Shown here one piece after another: positions 12,449 to 13,587 of a DNA stretch of 13,587 bases. A program made the translations under genes and the position numbers. The number at the start of each line of letters is the position of its first letter. The first letter of the stretch is position 1. Origin of the DNA: G020354945 sp964570585 (GTDB lineage: Bacteria; Omnitrophota; Gorgyraeia; JABMRG01; JAFGKX01); assembly GCA_964570585.1 (NCBI GenBank), contig CAZMYR010000043.1, positions 1 through 13,587 on the forward strand. Direction: 5' to 3'. Under the pieces are notes generated by a model. That model searched no databases. It saw only the letters and a program-made list of their open reading frames with translations, and was not told where the DNA came from.

Positions 12449-13549
12449 GTGGGTAATACGAAAAAGAAAAAAAGAATTGCGATTCTTACAGGCGGAGGAG
12501 ATTGCCCCGGCATAAATGCGGTCATACGAGCTGTGGCAAAGAAGGCCATCTCTGAAAAAGATATGACGGTTATTGGCATAAAAGATGGCTATGTAGGGCT
12601 TGTCCATAATTGGCACAGAAAACTTACATATAATAATGTTTCGGGAATACTCACCTTAGGAGGCACAATACTAGGCACATCTAAAAAAGCAAACCCGTAT
12701 AGGTATGCTACAAAAAAGGGCAAAAAATTAACGTTTAAAGATTTGTCCAATCTCGCCATCAAAAATTTAAAAAGGCTTGATTTAACTTCTCTGGTATGCA
12801 TTGGAGGGGATGGAACCTTAGGTATAGCTTATAGGCTTTTTAAGGATGGGGTGCCTGTTGTTGGGGTGCCCAAGACCATAGACAATGATATAAGAGGGAC
12901 GGATATAACCTTTGGTTTTGATACTGCGGTGCAGATTGCTGTAGAAGGCATTGACAGAATTCACAGCACGGCCCAATCCCATCACCGGATTATGATTGTA
13001 GAGGTTATGGGCCATAAGGCCGGATGGCTTGCCCTCCACTCCGGAGTAGCTTCTGGAGGAGATATTATTCTTGTTCCCGAGATTCCTTATGATATAGATA
13101 TAATAGCAGAAAAGGTAAAGGAAAGACACAGGAAAGGGAAAAGATTCAGCATCGTGGTAGTTGCAGAGGGGGCAAAACCTAAAGGCGGCAAGGTTGTGAT
13201 ACAAAGGCTGGTGAAAGAAAGCGCAGACCCCGTTCGGCTGGGCGGAATTGGTTTTGTTCTCGGAGAGCAGATAGAAAAGATAACAGGACTTGAAACTCGC
13301 ACCGTAGTAATGGGGCATCTTCAAAGAGGCGGGACCCCCACTCCCTTTGACAGAATTCTGGCAACGCGATTGGGAACCAGAGCCGTTGATATGATAGAAA
13401 ATAAAGAATTCGGGTATATGGTGGGAGTCAAGAAAGATTCGCTCATCAAGGTTTCTTTAAAGAAGGTAGCCGGAGGCCCCAGGACAGTTCCTTTAAATCA
13501 TCCCTTAATAAAGTCCGCCCTCTCGGTAGGAACCTGTTTTGGATGTTGA
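12449..13549 (+). CDS. pfkA: 6-phosphofructokinase, Gly104/Lys124 type
   Basis: Glycolytic kinase that phosphorylates fructose 6-phosphate; 366 residues, longer than the 320 of E. coli PfkA and typical of the group III/mixed-substrate clade. Marks are TGGGDCPGINAVIRA (14-28), GGDGTLGIA (119-127), PKTIDNDIRGTDITFGFDTA (141-160, catalytic Asp145), VEVMGHKAGWLALHSG (184-199) and GHLQRGGTPTPFDRILATR (289-307). The donor-specificity positions are Gly122 (E. coli Gly104) and Lys142 (E. coli Gly124). Gly at the first favours ATP; Lys at the second is shared by PPi enzymes and some ATP enzymes. The GTG start is weakly supported: AGAAGG lies very close (12440-12445) and no ATG is available. The C-terminus is complete and overlaps the next start by four bases. 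Confidence 0.93.
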   Translation: MGNTKKKKRIAILTGGGDCPGINAVIRAVAKKAISEKDMTVIGIKDGYVGLVHNWHRKLTYNNVSGILTLGGTILGTSKKANPYRYATKKGKKLTFKDLSNLAIKNLKRLDLTSLVCIGGDGTLGIAYRLFKDGVPVVGVPKTIDNDIRGTDITFGFDTAVQIAVEGIDRIHSTAQSHHRIMIVEVMGHKAGWLALHSGVASGGDIILVPEIPYDIDIIAEKVKERHRKGKRFSIVVVAEGAKPKGGKVVIQRLVKESADPVRLGGIGFVLGEQIEKITGLETRTVVMGHLQRGGTPTPFDRILATRLGTRAVDMIENKEFGYMVGVKKDSLIKVSLKKVAGGPRTVPLNHPLIKSALSVGTCFGC

Positions 13550-13587
13550 TTAAAAAGGAGTATTTCAGCAACCTCAAGAAATTTACT
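13546..13587 (+). CDS. Start of an unidentified next gene, cut by the window edge
   Basis: TTG at 13546-13548 overlaps the pfkA stop as TTGA, the same four-base NTGA junction used by six other gene pairs here. It opens a frame of 14 codons to the window end, reading MIKKEYFSNLKKFT if TTG is Met, an ordinary-looking protein start. GGAT lies just upstream of the TTG. No family can be named from 14 residues. Low certainty, as the frame is very short. Confidence 0.42.
   Translation, partial: MIKKEYFSNLKKFT

Noticed and set aside
12818..13324. 168-codon minus-strand ORF opposite pfkA
   Set aside because: It lies antisense to a fully conserved phosphofructokinase, and its peptide shows no family pattern.
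13552..13587. AAGGAG at 13555-13560 as a ribosome site for a gene starting just after it
   Set aside because: No ATG, GTG or TTG follows within a usable distance; the TTG frame at 13546 reads through it as Lys-Glu codons.

Overview
The window reads as a piece of a Gram-negative, fairly AT-rich bacterial chromosome with every supported gene on the + strand. The organism is probably an uncultured member of the PVC-like lineages; Candidatus Omnitrophota is my best guess. This is inference. It rests on an OmpA-domain lipoprotein (so an outer membrane), a CdsA signature of the GLGG type that I associate with PVC bacteria, the MEP isoprenoid pathway, very tight NTGA gene overlaps, and abundant short intergenic repeats. 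No marker gene such as rRNA is present to prove it.

Layout. Positions 3-614: the 3' part of a secreted protein with a beta-sandwich-like domain. Positions 615-745: a 7-base-period repeat array, an inverted partner, then a textbook sigma70 promoter with an extended -10 box embedded in a palindrome. Positions 746-1387: an OmpA-domain lipoprotein. Positions 1385-1499: a second heptad array and a terminator-like branched stem ending directly at the next start codon. Positions 1500-8717: a seven-gene run, uppS-cdsA-dxr-rseP-ispG-proS-lgt, joined by 1-7 base overlaps or a 2 base gap. Positions 8718-9295: about 580 bases with no credible gene but dense nested palindromes. Positions 9296-13549: a second run of radical SAM (COG0731-like), yggS, an inositol-monophosphatase-family gene, trxB and pfkA, followed by the first 14 codons of a further gene.

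The first run combines envelope and isoprenoid work. Dxr and IspG are MEP-pathway enzymes, UppS converts their products to undecaprenyl diphosphate, CdsA makes CDP-diacylglycerol, RseP cuts membrane proteins, Lgt lipidates prolipoproteins such as the OmpA-domain protein upstream, and ProS is prolyl-tRNA synthetase. The second run is a mixed housekeeping set (PLP homeostasis, sugar-phosphate phosphatase, thiol redox, glycolysis) led by a radical SAM enzyme of unknown bacterial function.

The most unusual content is not the genes. First, four arrays of different but related 7-base units (loosely ACYNRNA) occur in 7 kb; two lie in frame inside ispG and proS, and two overlap the stop codons of the genes before them. 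Second, a dispersed palindromic repeat supplies the stop codon and last residues of lgt and is itself split by a 66-base insert that folds as three perfect hairpins in a closed ring. Third, positions 8800-9282 hold four copies of a 25-base motif in alternating orientation (+ - + -), giving two adjacent long hairpins with further hairpins set into their arms. These could be mobile, gene-less elements or a structured RNA; the sequence alone cannot decide.
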